In this document: positions 12,313 to 23,107 of the stretch, one piece after another
Layout: each line of letters opens with the position of its first letter
Position numbering within the stretch: position 1 is the first letter of the stretch
Assembly: GCA_014529385.2 (NCBI GenBank)
Contig: CM043959.1
Location: 50,891,253 to 50,955,252 of the forward strand
DNA length: 64,000 nt
Reading direction: 5' to 3'
Origin: Adiantum capillus-veneris
Lineage: Eukaryota; Streptophyta; Polypodiopsida; Polypodiales; Pteridaceae
Translations under genes and position numbers: made by a program
Notes under the pieces: model-generated
Database searches by the model: none
Seen by the model: only the letters and a program-made list of their open reading frames with translations
What the model was told of the DNA's origin: nothing

Positions 12313-12822
12313 CCTATCTTTTCCAGGTGTTCTCCCATTTGATGCGGTCTAATTTTTAGCAACTCTGTAAGAGTGATGGTGCATTTTATAGGGGATGACA
12401 TCACTTTGTACAAGCTTTTGGTATCCATCATTTTTGGTATGGAATTCCACTGAGAAGGTACCACTCTAACCTCTCTTTTTTTTTAGTTCTCCTATGAAAG
12501 ATGGAAAAGTCTATAGAGAGTATGGCTTTCTCTCTTTAGATGCTATAGACCCGGCATCACCATATAGAGATTGTATATCTCCTTGGAAAAATTCATGTAC
12601 CATGTTGATGTCAGGGATATGTGTTGATTGTAATGTAGCACTACCATCTTTTTGTTTTCTGATTGTATCCCATAACAATTGTGTCCACTTCTCATCTACC
12701 TTATAAATTGGTTGCATCTCCAAAGATTTACCCTCATTTGTTGTGTTTGCAACAATTCCAATAGTATGTGGTTCTTTCTTGTCCGCTTTTGCAAGTTTGA
12801 TCTTTTTCTTTGGATTTTGGGA

Positions 12823-12861
12823 GCAATTTATGGGTAGATGATTCCTCTCACAACAGTCACA
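12823..12861 (-). other. Zinc knuckle 3 of decayed Gag (CX2CX3HX4C)
   Basis: The minus strand encodes CDCCERNHLPINC. The spacing between the second Cys and the His is three residues, not the usual four. It shares its frame with the two knuckles upstream and the protease downstream. Confidence 0.7.
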
Positions 12862-14885
12862 TAATCTTTGTATTTTAAGTTGTTTTCATGTGCTGTCTCC
12901 CCCCCCCCCCCCATTCTTGTGTTTTCTTTTCCCAGCTCATGCGTTACATGCCCATGAGTTTTTGGACCTCCAGGTTCCATCAGAGCTTGAGCATTTTCTA
13001 CAAGTCTTTTGAACACTACCAATCTTTTGGTTTCGTCTTCTAGATGCGGCTAGATTAGTAGTAGTTGTTCTAATGTTTGGTTGTTATTGAGCCTTGCCGC
13101 ATCATCTTGCAACACGGCATCTAAATGCTCATTCATCATTTCTACTTGGACTAATCCTTTCGATGAAATTTTGGATGATTTCTTCTTTTCTGTTTGTTCT
13201 CTATTTTCCTTTACTTGTTTCAGCTGCTCTTTGGCTTGTTGCAGCTATGTTTCTAGGACGGTTTTCTCCTTCAACCTTTTTGCTTTCACTTTGTCTCGTT
13301 TGGATTTCCATGGTTTTCTTCCAGTTCTCACCGATATGTTCTCGATTTTTGTTTGAGGCGGAATTATGTTTTCCTCCTCAATGATTGCATTTTTTGGAAG
13401 CTTGCACTTGAGTCATCACCTTTAAAGGAATTGTGGATTCCTGCATCCATTTGAAGAAGTCAACACTCCTACAATGTTCATTGTTTCTTTTACCTGTTGT
13501 TTAGGTGTTTTGGAGAGTCTGAACCAGGTGTGAAACAATGCATTCTAGACAATATTGAAATATCTCCACGTTCTTTATCTGATGAGGAAAATCTATTGGC
13601 CAGTGATTATCTCCACACTTGTAGCATTGTCCTACTTGTTGCGTAGTTGATGGTATGGTCTATAGTAGTTCTTTCTTGGAAAGAATGGTCTTTGAACCAT
13701 ACACTTGATTGGCTATGAACATGGGTGTATTCTCATCCATGGAGTACTAGTTTTTCACGTGTTGTGGAGCATACGTTGGTCAAGTGTAGTTGATTACTAC
13801 TCTATCATCATTCAGAAGAGGTGGTTGTTGCCATAGCATACATTGTGGTTTTGGTTGAGTGCTACACCATGGGGTGGGATGATCCCCTCCACAAGTGTCA
13901 CATCTCCCCAATTGAGGCTTTCTTACATTCAAGTTCCATTTGTAGCCTTTGTTTATTCTTCTAACCACCTCCTTGACACTTTATCAATGCTCAGTTCTTT
14001 AGGAGTTTGAACATGTAGCTTTGTTGTTGTGAATTCACTCTTTGGAGAAGAGGATCTACTAGTTGCATTTTCCACATCATATGTCAAATGCAGGTCCTTT
14101 TTTAGAGTCTCTATTAAGAGTCTCGCTCCTCAAGCCCTCTATTTAGAGTCTCACTCCTCAAGCCCTCTATTAAGAGAACTGATAATCTCTCATCTTGAGG
14201 TAACTCTCATGTAGGACATCTCTCTATGTATTGTTTAAAGTGAAGCGAAGCTTTCTTCACTCTCTTGTTCTTTTTATGTTTGAAAGAGTAGATCTATGAC
14301 ACCATGTTGTGTTTGATCCCCCTTTTTGCAAACTCCTCTACAAATTGTGTAAGAGTTGCGCTATGTTCAAAAAGTCATCTCTGTTAATCCGCAATCTATT
14401 CAGCTCTCAAAACTCGTTTGAAGAGTGAGACATGAGCATATGGATCCCATGACCCATGGTGCTTTGTCTTAACACATTGGGCCACTTGAAATGGTCTCAA
14501 TTGTTTCGGTTTAGTCACCCATATAACCAATTCATGGTCTATGGCAAGGACATCTTTCGTTCTCTCTTCTCATCTTGGAGAAACTCTTGGTGGAATCCTC
14601 AAATGCGTGCACTGACATTGCTTTTGGTTGAAAGTAAGTAGAGATTGGAGTACCCTTGTATTTATACCTTTCTAGGTCAATTGGATCAACAATTTTGTAC
14701 TCTCATCCATACTTATCTACCATCAATACTTGCACTCCGTGGGAATTTGCATACGGGAATGCATAGAGATTCTTAGAATTGGTCAATTCTCTTGCATTGG
14801 GTTCTCCACACTTATAGAAGGTATATGGATCTCCATTTGTGAACCTATACAAGCCCACATGAGCGTAATCCATTGGAACTCTCAT
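12862..14885 (-). pseudogene. Decayed Gag region with zinc knuckles
   Basis: Minus-strand coding-like sequence running towards the protease. The upstream piece (14703-14885, continuing past one TGA) is coding-like but matches no domain I know. The frame carrying the knuckles at 13864-13902 (CDTCGGDHPTPWC) and 13588-13626 (CYKCGDNHWPIDF, last Cys replaced by Phe) is the same as that of the third knuckle and the protease. The frame shifts between 14.7 and 13.9 kb, and several in-frame stops lie between the knuckles. The role would be capsid and nucleocapsid of a Ty3/gypsy-type element. This copy is dead. Confidence 0.6.
12900..12914. repeat. Poly-C run
   Basis: A C homopolymer inside the decayed gag region. 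Such a tract can cause slippage and may have added frameshifts. Confidence 0.9.
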
Positions 14886-15199
14886 AGATTTGTTGGTTTT
14901 GATGCATCTAACATTCGGTTTGTTGATCAGAGAATGCCTCTACTCTACGTCTTTGTCGATTCTCACTCTTGAAGGAGTTACAACACTTCTTGCATTTTTC
15001 ATATCTCTGAGTGGAGTATAAAACCCTGGTGTTGGATAATTTGTCGTGGTAAAGGCTCACTCAAAACACGCAAGCTAGTCCTTGACAAGCCCACTTTTGC
15101 TTAGTGCAATTTATCCCTTTTTGGCCCTAGTGAGGTCTCTCAAAAGTCACGTCTTTGTGACCTTTGGTCCCTAGAAACTAGTTCTGGATACCCTAAAAG
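14886..15199. other. Junction between decayed element and satellite
   Basis: No gene seen. The sequence is neither recognisable satellite nor a copy of any LTR in the window. It may be leader or 5' LTR remnant of the minus-strand gag-protease element. Satellite identity begins at about 15200. Confidence 0.4.
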
Positions 15200-15479
15200 T
15201 TTGGAGCCCAAATTGACTTTTCTTGGTACCATCAAAATTAGCATGACTAGTAGGTCCTATGGCATTAGAAATTTTTGAAAATGGATCTTTGGATTGAAAA
15301 TTAGGGCAATTCTTGCACTTTGTCTGAGCGTTTGACAGTTCTGGGCTTTTGGCTTGGTTCCTGATATCCAAGCCACTAGACTCCATGTGATGTGCTCTTG
15401 CTATGGTGCAAGTTTGGTCTCCGTCTGTGATAGGGGGACATGGATCATGATCCATGGTCTAGGTGTGCTCTATTGCCGC
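15200..15479 (+). repeat. Satellite array, left edge (partial monomer)
   Basis: From TTTGGAGCCCAAATTGAC onward the sequence matches the 630-bp satellite at 33-61 kb, including GGTACCATCAAAAT, AGCATGACTAGTAGGTCCTA and one palindromic box. It ends at the target duplication of the Tat-like element, and the same monomer resumes at 32992. Confidence 0.92.
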
Positions 15480-16633
15480 TGTGAGCAGGATGGAAACACA
15501 TAGAACGCCTCTATAACAACCCGACACACACTCTTGGAATGATACACACACACACTATGGGGCACCACTCGGCTTTTACAACCCACCTGACCGAGACAGG
15601 GAACTCACTGATGGAGTGAGAGGAGAGAGACTATCCACTTGCCCACTCCACACAGAGACACATGCACACACACACACACACACACACACCCAAAAACTCA
15701 GCTCAAAAGATGAGAATTTCTGATGTTTAGATACAATAGAGCTTGGGCCAACACCAATGGGGCAAATAGGTCACACAGTATGGGTAAATTAAGCCAGATA
15801 CAATCACAAACTGGAGCAAAAGCTTCGCTCATAGGAGAAACTTACACAACCAAATCAGCAAAAAAATAGTGAGAAATTTGGCAAAATGGACAGTGCCATC
15901 GCATCCGGAACGGCCCAAAACCCCAGTCTACAATATCAAAGTGCTCAAATCAGACCTCGGATGAGCAGTTTACGGCCAAAACAGGCTCCAAAAACCCCAA
16001 AAACACAGTTGCAGCTGTTCCTCCTCTTCTCTCCACGTTTTTTCTGGTCTTCTCTTAGTTTTTTCAGTTCCCACACTTAGCTTTATTATTTGGGCACCCT
16101 TGGACTTTTAGATGACCTCAAACGGACCCCGAACAGGCCAAAAACTGACCTTGCAGTGCATAGTTGTCACCTTTTTGCATCATCCGCACACCTGGCACTC
16201 AGCTTTTTTCAATAATGCATCCCTCCACCACATGAAGTGGCCCCAAAAGATGGTCCTCATGATGACCTTTCTGCATAATTACCACAAGAAAACATCCACG
16301 TTGTGTCCATACTTCTCCACGTGCAAGTATTGACCCCATTCGACCTCCTGACGCCACTAGATGCCATCTGACGCACCTGCTTACCTCATGTCGTCTGCCC
16401 ACGGATAGCTTCCTCGAGAAGTTTTACGCGCTACCAACTCCTCCTTATTGTAGAAAAAACACACTGGTACTGGTGATAGTGAAAATCGATGCACTATGTA
16501 CATGCTGTCCTACCTGTACACATGTGGGCCCCACGTAACCACCTGGCTCTGGAAAATGGGCAATCCTTTATTCGATGCACCATGCATGTGTATGTACATA
16601 TGCAAAATCCCTTGCTCCAAAAAACTCTTGACA
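15480..16633 (-). mobile_element. 3' LTR of minus-strand Tat-like element
   Basis: This 1154-bp block is repeated at 31838-32991 with exactly the same length. It begins TGTGAGCAGG and ends TTGACA, so it has TG...CA ends. The 4 bp CCGC lie immediately outside both outer ends (15476-15479 and 32992-32995). It contains a short CA microsatellite near 15667-15690. Confidence 0.93.
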
Positions 16634-16650
16634 TAATTTTCCCATCCCCT
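16634..16650 (-). other. Polypurine tract of minus-strand Tat-like element
   Basis: On the minus strand AGGGGATGGGAAAATTA abuts the 3' LTR. This is the expected primer site for plus-strand DNA synthesis. Confidence 0.85.
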
Positions 16651-16671
16651 AGCCTGCTAGATCATTCATGA

Positions 16672-17133
16672 TCAAGCAGCAAAAAGCGATATGAGACTCG
16701 CAGCGTCACAAGTCTCCTCATCCTTCACCAACACTGCTTGGTCCACAGACAGCTCATCTTGCTCCACCATCATTAACGTGGCATGATATAATTTAAGACA
16801 CAATCCATTTACCCTTGACTTATGTAGAATCCCTTCCAAGTTAGCCAACTGATATGTACCATTCGGAAAACACTCCACTACCTTGAAAGGGCCTTCCCAC
16901 TTAATTTGAAACTTCTTTTGGAAGGTGTTGTCCAGCTTACTGTTGTAGCGCAAAACCAAGTCATGCTTCTTGACACCCTTACTTTTGACCTTTTCATTTA
17001 TCTTTGCCAAAGCCTTATCCTGCATCTGCCCATAATGGTCCAATGCACTCATCCTATCCAGTTGAACCTCTTGTAACTGTAACAGCCTCTCTTTGAATGC
17101 ATCACTAGGCGGCCCAAGCAACTTTTCTAACAT
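16672..17133 (-). pseudogene. Integrase C-terminal part (Tat-like element)
   Basis: The 153-residue frame includes DLVLRYNSKLDNTFQKKF, then WEGPFKVVECFPNGTYQLA, which match the C-terminal DNA-binding (GPY/F-type) region of gypsy integrases. It is one frame off the catalytic core upstream, so an indel lies near 17.2 kb. It runs to within about 40 bp of the polypurine tract and ends the pol gene. Confidence 0.85.
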
Positions 17134-18369
17134 CTTGACTGGCAGGCAACTCTACCTCCACAGGCAATAGTGCTTCCTTTCCATACATCAAATGAAATGG
17201 AGTAAACCTTCACCAAAGTACGGTAAGCCCATAATGCACTAGGCAATTCCAAATCCCAATTCTTTCCTTGGTGCTCTGTCACTTTCGAAAGAATTTGTAC
17301 CAACTCACCATTGAATCTTTCATTTAAGCCATTACACTGCGGATAATAAGGAGTGGTATGCTGGTGCTTAATCTTCATCTTCGCGCATAAAAAATCTAGC
17401 AGTTTAGCTCTAAATCCTGGCCCCTTATCCGAAAGTAGCTCTAGTGGCACCCCAAACTTGCAACATATTTCATCATACACAAATTTTGCCACATCCTTTG
17501 CAGTGATTTGTTTTACTGCTATAGCCTATGCCCATCTAGAGAGATAGTCCACTGCAGTCAAAATATAGCTTTTGCCCCTGCTTGTGATAGGTAATGGGCC
17601 TATTGCATCAATCCCCCACTTTTCAAACACATCAAATGCCATAACGGTTTTTCGTAACTCTGGCTTCAACACTCTCTTCCCAAGTGCTTGACACCTATTG
17701 CAAGACCTACACCAATGGTGAACATCCTTGTGCAAACTAGGCCAGACATACCCCTCTTGCAAGATCTTATGCAAGGTGATCTTTAGAGCAAAATGGCCGC
17801 CACATGCGCCTTCATGATTCTCTTCCAACACTCTGTAAAGCTCCTCCCGCCAAGGTACACGTCTCAACACGAGATCAGCCCCTTTCATGTATAAGACATT
17901 ACCAATCAATTTGTACCTGTATGCTCTACGCACAAAACCATACTTCCTAGACTTCTGAATCTCCTTTGGAATGATTCCTGTTAGCAAAAACTCCTCTTCT
18001 TGAGCCAAACTTTCCCGGCCATGATAAAGAGGTAAAGTGGTCCTCAACACAAATAGCTCCCCAATAATGCTTTGAGCTACTTCATGTGCCTCTCCATTTA
18101 GAGCACGTTCAATGTGTCTGATGCTCCATGATTCGAACTTTTTTAACAGGCCTTTAATTATGAAGCACATTTCCTTCAATGAGGTGCTCTTGCTCTTCCA
18201 CACACCCAGCACTTGCTTCACAACTAACAAAGCATCACCTTTTATGCTCAACCTTCTAACCCCATGCTTCAAACAAATATGTACTACGGCTTCCAAAGTA
18301 GCATATTCAGCCTCATTGTTACTATGCGCATCCAATTTGAACCCTCTCTTGCATACTAGCTTCCCCTCT
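17127..18369 (-). pseudogene. Second RNase H (3' half) and integrase core, Tat-like element
   Basis: From high to low coordinate this encodes the second half of the extra RNase H (NNEAEYATLE, then IKGDALLVVKQVLG), the integrase HHCC zinc region (HEGACGGHF ... CRSCNRC), then the catalytic core with GIDAIGPL, SDKGPGF and NGLNERFN carrying the DDE residues. An in-frame TAG after DYLSRWA breaks the core, but the frame continues to about 17.2 kb. The 5' half of this RNase H lies at 27175-27478 beyond the nested element. The last acidic position of the RNase H reads AHEVAQ where ADxLA is usual. Confidence 0.9.
18365..18369. other. Target-site duplication of nested chromovirus (left)
   Basis: CCTCT here and CCTTT at 27175-27179 flank the chromovirus and differ at one of five bases. 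Removing the element and one copy leaves the host RNase H frame open across the junction. Confidence 0.8.
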
Positions 18370-19363
18370 TGTAATGGAATTTAATGAGAGTTCTTTCAAG
18401 AAATGATTTTGTGAGCATAGCGGGTAGACATAATTGAAGATAGCAACATAATCATAGCAATTAGTTAACTTGGCATGGACAATACTTTTGCAACAGAGAG
18501 AATTTAGAGAACATGACAACAGTTGAGGACCAGATTTATGTGGAGCCGGTCCCCCCTCCAATAGGCATTTGTATTATGATTTCTCCCATAAAGAGAGACT
18601 TGTTACAATACATTCTTTGTGTTCCTTGTAACCTAGGTGAAGCAATGAAGATGGAAAGCTTCATGCATCACCATCATAGCATAACCTAAACTTGAAGAAA
18701 GCTTTAACTATACCAAGCCTCAGTCCCAAGACCTCAAACACCTTCGAAGGTGGAGAGAGCTAGCAGGGAATGAGGGTAGGGAAGAGGAAGAAGAAACATT
18801 TCATACGAGAAAGAGCTAGTTCCTCACTTATCATAACTCTTGTGCTAGCATACATAATAGCATAGTAATGAAGAAGAAATAGATGGCAAGCTCAAGCATT
18901 GAAGCATGGCTCTTGGATGAATTTGCACTCCATAGCCAAGAGTGTTGGTGTAGGCTCTCAACCTCTACTTGCTTGGAGAAGGAGAGGGAGCTCTTGCACT
19001 TTGCATAGTACACAATGAGAGTGTTTGTGAGTGTGTGTGGGTGAGTATACCCCCTAAGCACCCCCCTAGCGCTCTTGGGTCGACCCCCCCTTGTAGCTCA
19101 TGCTTGAAGCTCATGGGACACCTCCAGGCCTAGCCAATCACAAGCAGGAGCCATTACAAGCAACATGGGTAGCCTTGGGACAAGTGTCCCCCTTTCCCCT
19201 TTGAGAGAGAGGACTTGATAAATGCAAAATCAATTAATTAAATATCCTAAATTATCATTGGACCCCTTGGGTGGCCAACCAATAGGCTTCAGGTACACCA
19301 TGAGGGCAACATGAGGAGGAACTTGACAAGTGTCCTTGCTGCCTCTTCAAGATGGGGCTTCCC

Positions 19364-19364
<1 letters not shown>

Positions 19365-19397
<33 letters not shown>
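19365..19397. repeat. (TG)n microsatellite in 3' LTR
   Basis: About 33 bp of TG repeat. The sister LTR has about 69 bp at the same place, so the tract has changed length since insertion. Confidence 0.95.
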
Positions 19398-19398
<1 letters not shown>

Positions 19399-19479
19399 CT
19401 CTCTCATCCCCCCCCCCCTTGTAGGCTCGCCCCCCTCCTTGTAGGGATATTTTTGACTTTGGATGAGCAAGCCCCTTAG

Positions 19480-19680
19480 TCATCAAGCATGACTAAGCAC
19501 TTGAAGTAGGGGGTGTTCCCACAAGCATCTCAGGCAAGCTTCTCAAGGCACCTCAAGCACCTTAATCATGCACCAAGTCAAGCACCTCAAGCATGGAGCT
19601 AGTCAAGCACCTCAAGCATCTTAAGCAAGCACCTCAAGCAGGACAAGCACCTCAAGCACGACAAGCACCTTGATCTTGAA
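19480..19680. repeat. CACCTCAAG minisatellite in 3' LTR
   Basis: Degenerate units such as CAAGCACCTCAAGCATCT and CAGGACAAGCACCTCAAG are repeated. The same block is found in all three LTRs of the family. Confidence 0.85.
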
Positions 19681-19972
19681 CCGGGTTCCCACATGAATCT
19701 CAGCCCTAGCTTACCTAAGGTCAAAGGAATTTTACACACATTATTGGAGGTCTTCAATGAAGCTAACCCTAAGGTCTTATGCTCCATTGGTTAGCCTTGC
19801 TCTTGATAGACCATCTCCCATTTGGGCCCCTTTACTATTGGCCCCGTGTTGAGATAGATCTATAAGCACATATCTATATCTTAATACTTGTTCCCGTTTA
19901 TTCTCCCACATTAAGTGATCAATTTAATATGAGAAAATCATTTGGGTTGGTTAGATATTAGATTTTATGACA

Positions 19973-19985
19973 TTACCGCTCTCTT
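19973..19985 (-). other. Polypurine tract of chromovirus
   Basis: On the minus strand AAGAGAGCGGTAA directly precedes the 3' LTR. It is purine-rich but short. Confidence 0.7.
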
Positions 19986-20332
19986 GAAATCATAGTCGTC
20001 CTCGACTATGAGGTAGAAGAGATGAAGGCTTAGTCATTAGTCAATCGTACTTAGCGGGTAGAGGATCCCTTTTTTACCCTACGACATCTTTCCAAGATGG
20101 ATGACTAATCCATTTGGTGCTTGGGAGACATAGCTGCCGCAAGCATGTCTGCTCTTTAGTCCATTTCATTCTCCCAAAGTAGAGTGACAAATTCTACTTG
20201 GTGTTTGAGAGACGTCGTCATCACAAACATGATTCTATGCATGCATACTAGTTAAATTTGTGCACAATTAAAAAGAGGATTAGTCTTATAAGACAAAAAC
20301 ATGAGTCATTTAAAAGAGAGTTGTACATTTGC

Positions 20333-23014
20333 TTACTCTAATGTAGCATTGTAAGCATTGACAAGGTTCATACTATCCTTAAGTTGTACTCCTTGCATCC
20401 ATTTAGCATCTTCAAAAGGATAATTTTTGAACTTAATAAGATACCATCGGATTATCTTACCATGTCGTAGTACCTTGTCTTCATGCCGAAGGACAGCTTC
20501 GGGTTGTAGCACCTCTTCTTGGTCTTCAACTTCGGGAGGGTCTTCAATAATTGGTTCAGTTGGCGGCTCTCCTTTGTAGGGCTTAAGTAGGCTTACATGA
20601 AAGGCATTGTGTATAAGCCAATGGTTGGGCAACTTGAGTTGATAAGCCGTCTCATTGATGGGCTTCAAGATTTGGAAAGGACCATAGTATCTTTTTGTTA
20701 GTTTAGCATAATACTTTTGATGGCCCGTAGGATTTTTGCCCGTCGTTTGCCTTAATCGAGCCTTAGGAAACTTGAGTAAGACCCAATCATTTTCTTTGAA
20801 CATTAAGGCTCTTCTGTGCTTATCAGCAGCAGCTTTTTGCCTTTGTTGAGAGATGGCTATAGCCTCCCTAATCTTTTGAAAAGATTCTTGTAGGTCACGG
20901 CTATACTCATCGACGGCGAAGATCTTCCCATGTACTTTGAGTAGCAAGGGACTTTTAGGTCTTCCCTCTATGATCTCGAAAGGTGCTTTCCCCGTCGAAT
21001 TATGTACAGTATTATTGTAGGCATACTCTACTAGAGGTAAATACTTTTCCCATTGTGAGCGTTGATCTACTTCGGTAACATAAGTCTTGAGTAGATCGAG
21101 TATCGTAAGATTGGCTATCTCACTTTGGCCATCCGTTTGTGGGTGATAGGCCGAAGAGAAATTCAATCTTGTTCCTAGATTTTCAAAGAGACCTTTCCAG
21201 AAATTACTGGTCATTCTAGGATCTCTATCTGACACGATGGCTGTGGGTAATCCATGGTGCTTGAAAATCTGAGATATGAAGAGAGTTGCCATTTGATGTG
21301 CCTTAATAGTCTTTTTGACAGGAATAAAATGTGCTTGCTTGCTAAACCTGTCGACTATTGTCCATATTCCTGTATTCCCATGGATAGACTTGGGTAATCC
21401 AAAGATGAAATCCATGGATATACTCTCCCATGGTGAATTTGGAATAGGCAATGGCTGGAGTAATCCAAGTTGCTTCCCTCTATCATACTTGGTCTTTTGG
21501 CATACTACAAATTTTGAAGCATACTCTTGTATGTCCACTTTCATGGTAGGCCAATAGAAATACGTCTCTACTCCTCGGAGAGTAGGTTGAATACCTCTAT
21601 GCCCTGCATATGGAGGAGCATGGGATTCATACATAACCTTCTCACGAAGGGAATGGGTAACACATAGCCTATTACCGTGGAGAAGATAACCATCCTGCAA
21701 GGTGAATGGTTCCTCTTTCTTCCCCAAAGCAAGGGCTGACATTATGTCTCTAAAGTCAGGGTCAATAGCATACTCATCTATCATAGAGGATAGATCATTG
21801 TGAGTATCTATAGACACCGCATTAACTTTTGGTCGTCGTGAAAGTGCATCGGCAACTTGATTGTGCTTACCAACTATGTGAGCAATATGGAAATTAAATT
21901 GAGAAAGAAAATTTGCCCACCTCATTTGTTTGTCGGAAAGTTTGGTTTGCGTCATGAAATACTTGAGACTTTGGTGGTCGGTTCGTAGGATAAATGGAGT
22001 CCCCAATAGGTAGTGCTTCCCTATATCTAGGGCATGTAGAACAACTAAAAGCTCTTTCTCATAAATGCCCAAGACTCGTTCATCACTATTGAGCCTTCGG
22101 CTCTCATATGCTATGGCATGCCCTTCTTGAAGCAAAACCGCTCCAAAGCAATCACCACAAGCATCACATTGGACCTCAAATGGTTTTGAGAGATCCGGAA
22201 GCACGAGGACTGGTTGGGAAGTAAGATTCTCTTTGATTTTTTCAAAATCATTTTGCTCCTTAGCGGTCCATACAAACTTAACGTTCTTCTTTGTTAAGTC
22301 ATGTAGTGGTCCTGCTACTTGAGAGAATTTTTCTATGAAGCGTCTATAGTATGCACACATACCAATAAAGCTTCTTAGCTCATGTAGATTCCTTGGGTTA
22401 GGCCATGATTTTATTACCTCTAACTTTGATGGATCCATACGAATACCATCGTGAGAGATAATATGACCTAGATATTGAATCTCTTGAAGGAAGAATTCAC
22501 TTTTCTTTTGGTTGAGAAAAAGTTTGTTTTCCCTCAAGGCTTGAAAAATCACTTGGATATGTTGCTTATGTTCCTCCAAAGATTTGGAGTAGATGATGAT
22601 ATCATCAAAGAACACTCCAGTGAATTTACGATATGGTCTAAAAATTTTCTCCATGAGACGATTGAAAGTAGCTGGTGCATTAGTCAAGCCAAAAGGCATG
22701 ACTAGATATTCATAAAGACCAAATGTTGTGCGAAACGCGGTCTTTAGGATATCTTCATCCACTATCCTTATTTGATGATCTCCACTCTTAAGGTCAATCC
22801 TACTGAAGTAGGTAGAGCCTTGTAGCTTATCAAACAGATCTTCTACCCGAGGCACGGGAAATCTATTTTTGATAGTGATATGGTTTAGTGCTCGATAGTC
22901 CACACACATACGGTATGTACCATCTTTCTTTTGCACTAAAAGGACTAGAGAACAAAAGCGAGAGGAACTAGGCCTCACCATCCCTTTGTCTACCAATTCC
23001 TGTACTTGCCTCAT
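20333..23014 (-). CDS. pol: Chromovirus Pol: RT, RNase H, integrase, chromodomain
   Basis: The 893-residue open frame starts at an internal Met; the natural frame continues upstream through 31 codons to a TGA and then into gag-protease. Reverse transcriptase covers about residues 1-215, with the catalytic pair in FFDD (135-138). RNase H covers about 275-392 with D284, E319, D346 and D389. Integrase has H465, H472 and C505, but Phe at 502 where the other zinc Cys is expected; its core has D535, D596 and E632. A GPF motif follows near residue 790. A chromodomain lies at about 838-890, with YLIKFKNYPFEDAKW as its recognisable core. RT shows SGDHQ where SGYHQ is usual. The protein would copy the element's RNA and integrate the DNA. 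Identity is certain; activity of this copy is doubtful. Confidence 0.96.
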   Translation of the reverse strand: MRQVQELVDKGMVRPSSSRFCSLVLLVQKKDGTYRMCVDYRALNHITIKNRFPVPRVEDLFDKLQGSTYFSRIDLKSGDHQIRIVDEDILKTAFRTTFGLYEYLVMPFGLTNAPATFNRLMEKIFRPYRKFTGVFFDDIIIYSKSLEEHKQHIQVIFQALRENKLFLNQKKSEFFLQEIQYLGHIISHDGIRMDPSKLEVIKSWPNPRNLHELRSFIGMCAYYRRFIEKFSQVAGPLHDLTKKNVKFVWTAKEQNDFEKIKENLTSQPVLVLPDLSKPFEVQCDACGDCFGAVLLQEGHAIAYESRRLNSDERVLGIYEKELLVVLHALDIGKHYLLGTPFILRTDHQSLKYFMTQTKLSDKQMRWANFLSQFNFHIAHIVGKHNQVADALSRRPKVNAVSIDTHNDLSSMIDEYAIDPDFRDIMSALALGKKEEPFTLQDGYLLHGNRLCVTHSLREKVMYESHAPPYAGHRGIQPTLRGVETYFYWPTMKVDIQEYASKFVVCQKTKYDRGKQLGLLQPLPIPNSPWESISMDFIFGLPKSIHGNTGIWTIVDRFSKQAHFIPVKKTIKAHQMATLFISQIFKHHGLPTAIVSDRDPRMTSNFWKGLFENLGTRLNFSSAYHPQTDGQSEIANLTILDLLKTYVTEVDQRSQWEKYLPLVEYAYNNTVHNSTGKAPFEIIEGRPKSPLLLKVHGKIFAVDEYSRDLQESFQKIREAIAISQQRQKAAADKHRRALMFKENDWVLLKFPKARLRQTTGKNPTGHQKYYAKLTKRYYGPFQILKPINETAYQLKLPNHWLIHNAFHVSLLKPYKGEPPTEPIIEDPPEVEDQEEVLQPEAVLRHEDKVLRHGKIIRWYLIKFKNYPFEDAKWMQGVQLKDSMNLVNAYNATLE

Positions 23015-23107
23015 AATCTCCTCTTGTTGAGCTTGTGAGACTCGATAAGGAGGTTTGTTAGGCGGTGAGCTTCCCGGAAGGAGCTCAATACGATGGTCAC
23101 CATCCCC
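23015..23107 (-). other. In-frame linker between protease and RT with a single stop
   Basis: Thirty-one open codons join the two long frames directly after a TGA at 23108-23110. The linker reads like normal RT N-terminal sequence (IELLPGSSPPNKPPYRVSQ). Related elements usually have a basic residue after PPK, so TGA may derive from CGA by one C-to-T change. Confidence 0.85.

Larger units (their letters stand above)
18370..19972 (-). mobile_element. 3' LTR of nested chromovirus
   Basis: A 1603-bp LTR with TG...CA ends (TGTAATGG ... TTATGACA). It pairs with 25538-27174. By eye the two differ by about a dozen substitutions plus length changes in the TG tract (about 33 bp here, 69 bp there) and a C run. 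This points to a fairly recent insertion. Confidence 0.96.

Noticed and set aside
19255-19486. Frames with long His-Thr repeats, also at 26423-26672.
   Set aside because: They are translations of the TG microsatellite in the LTRs.
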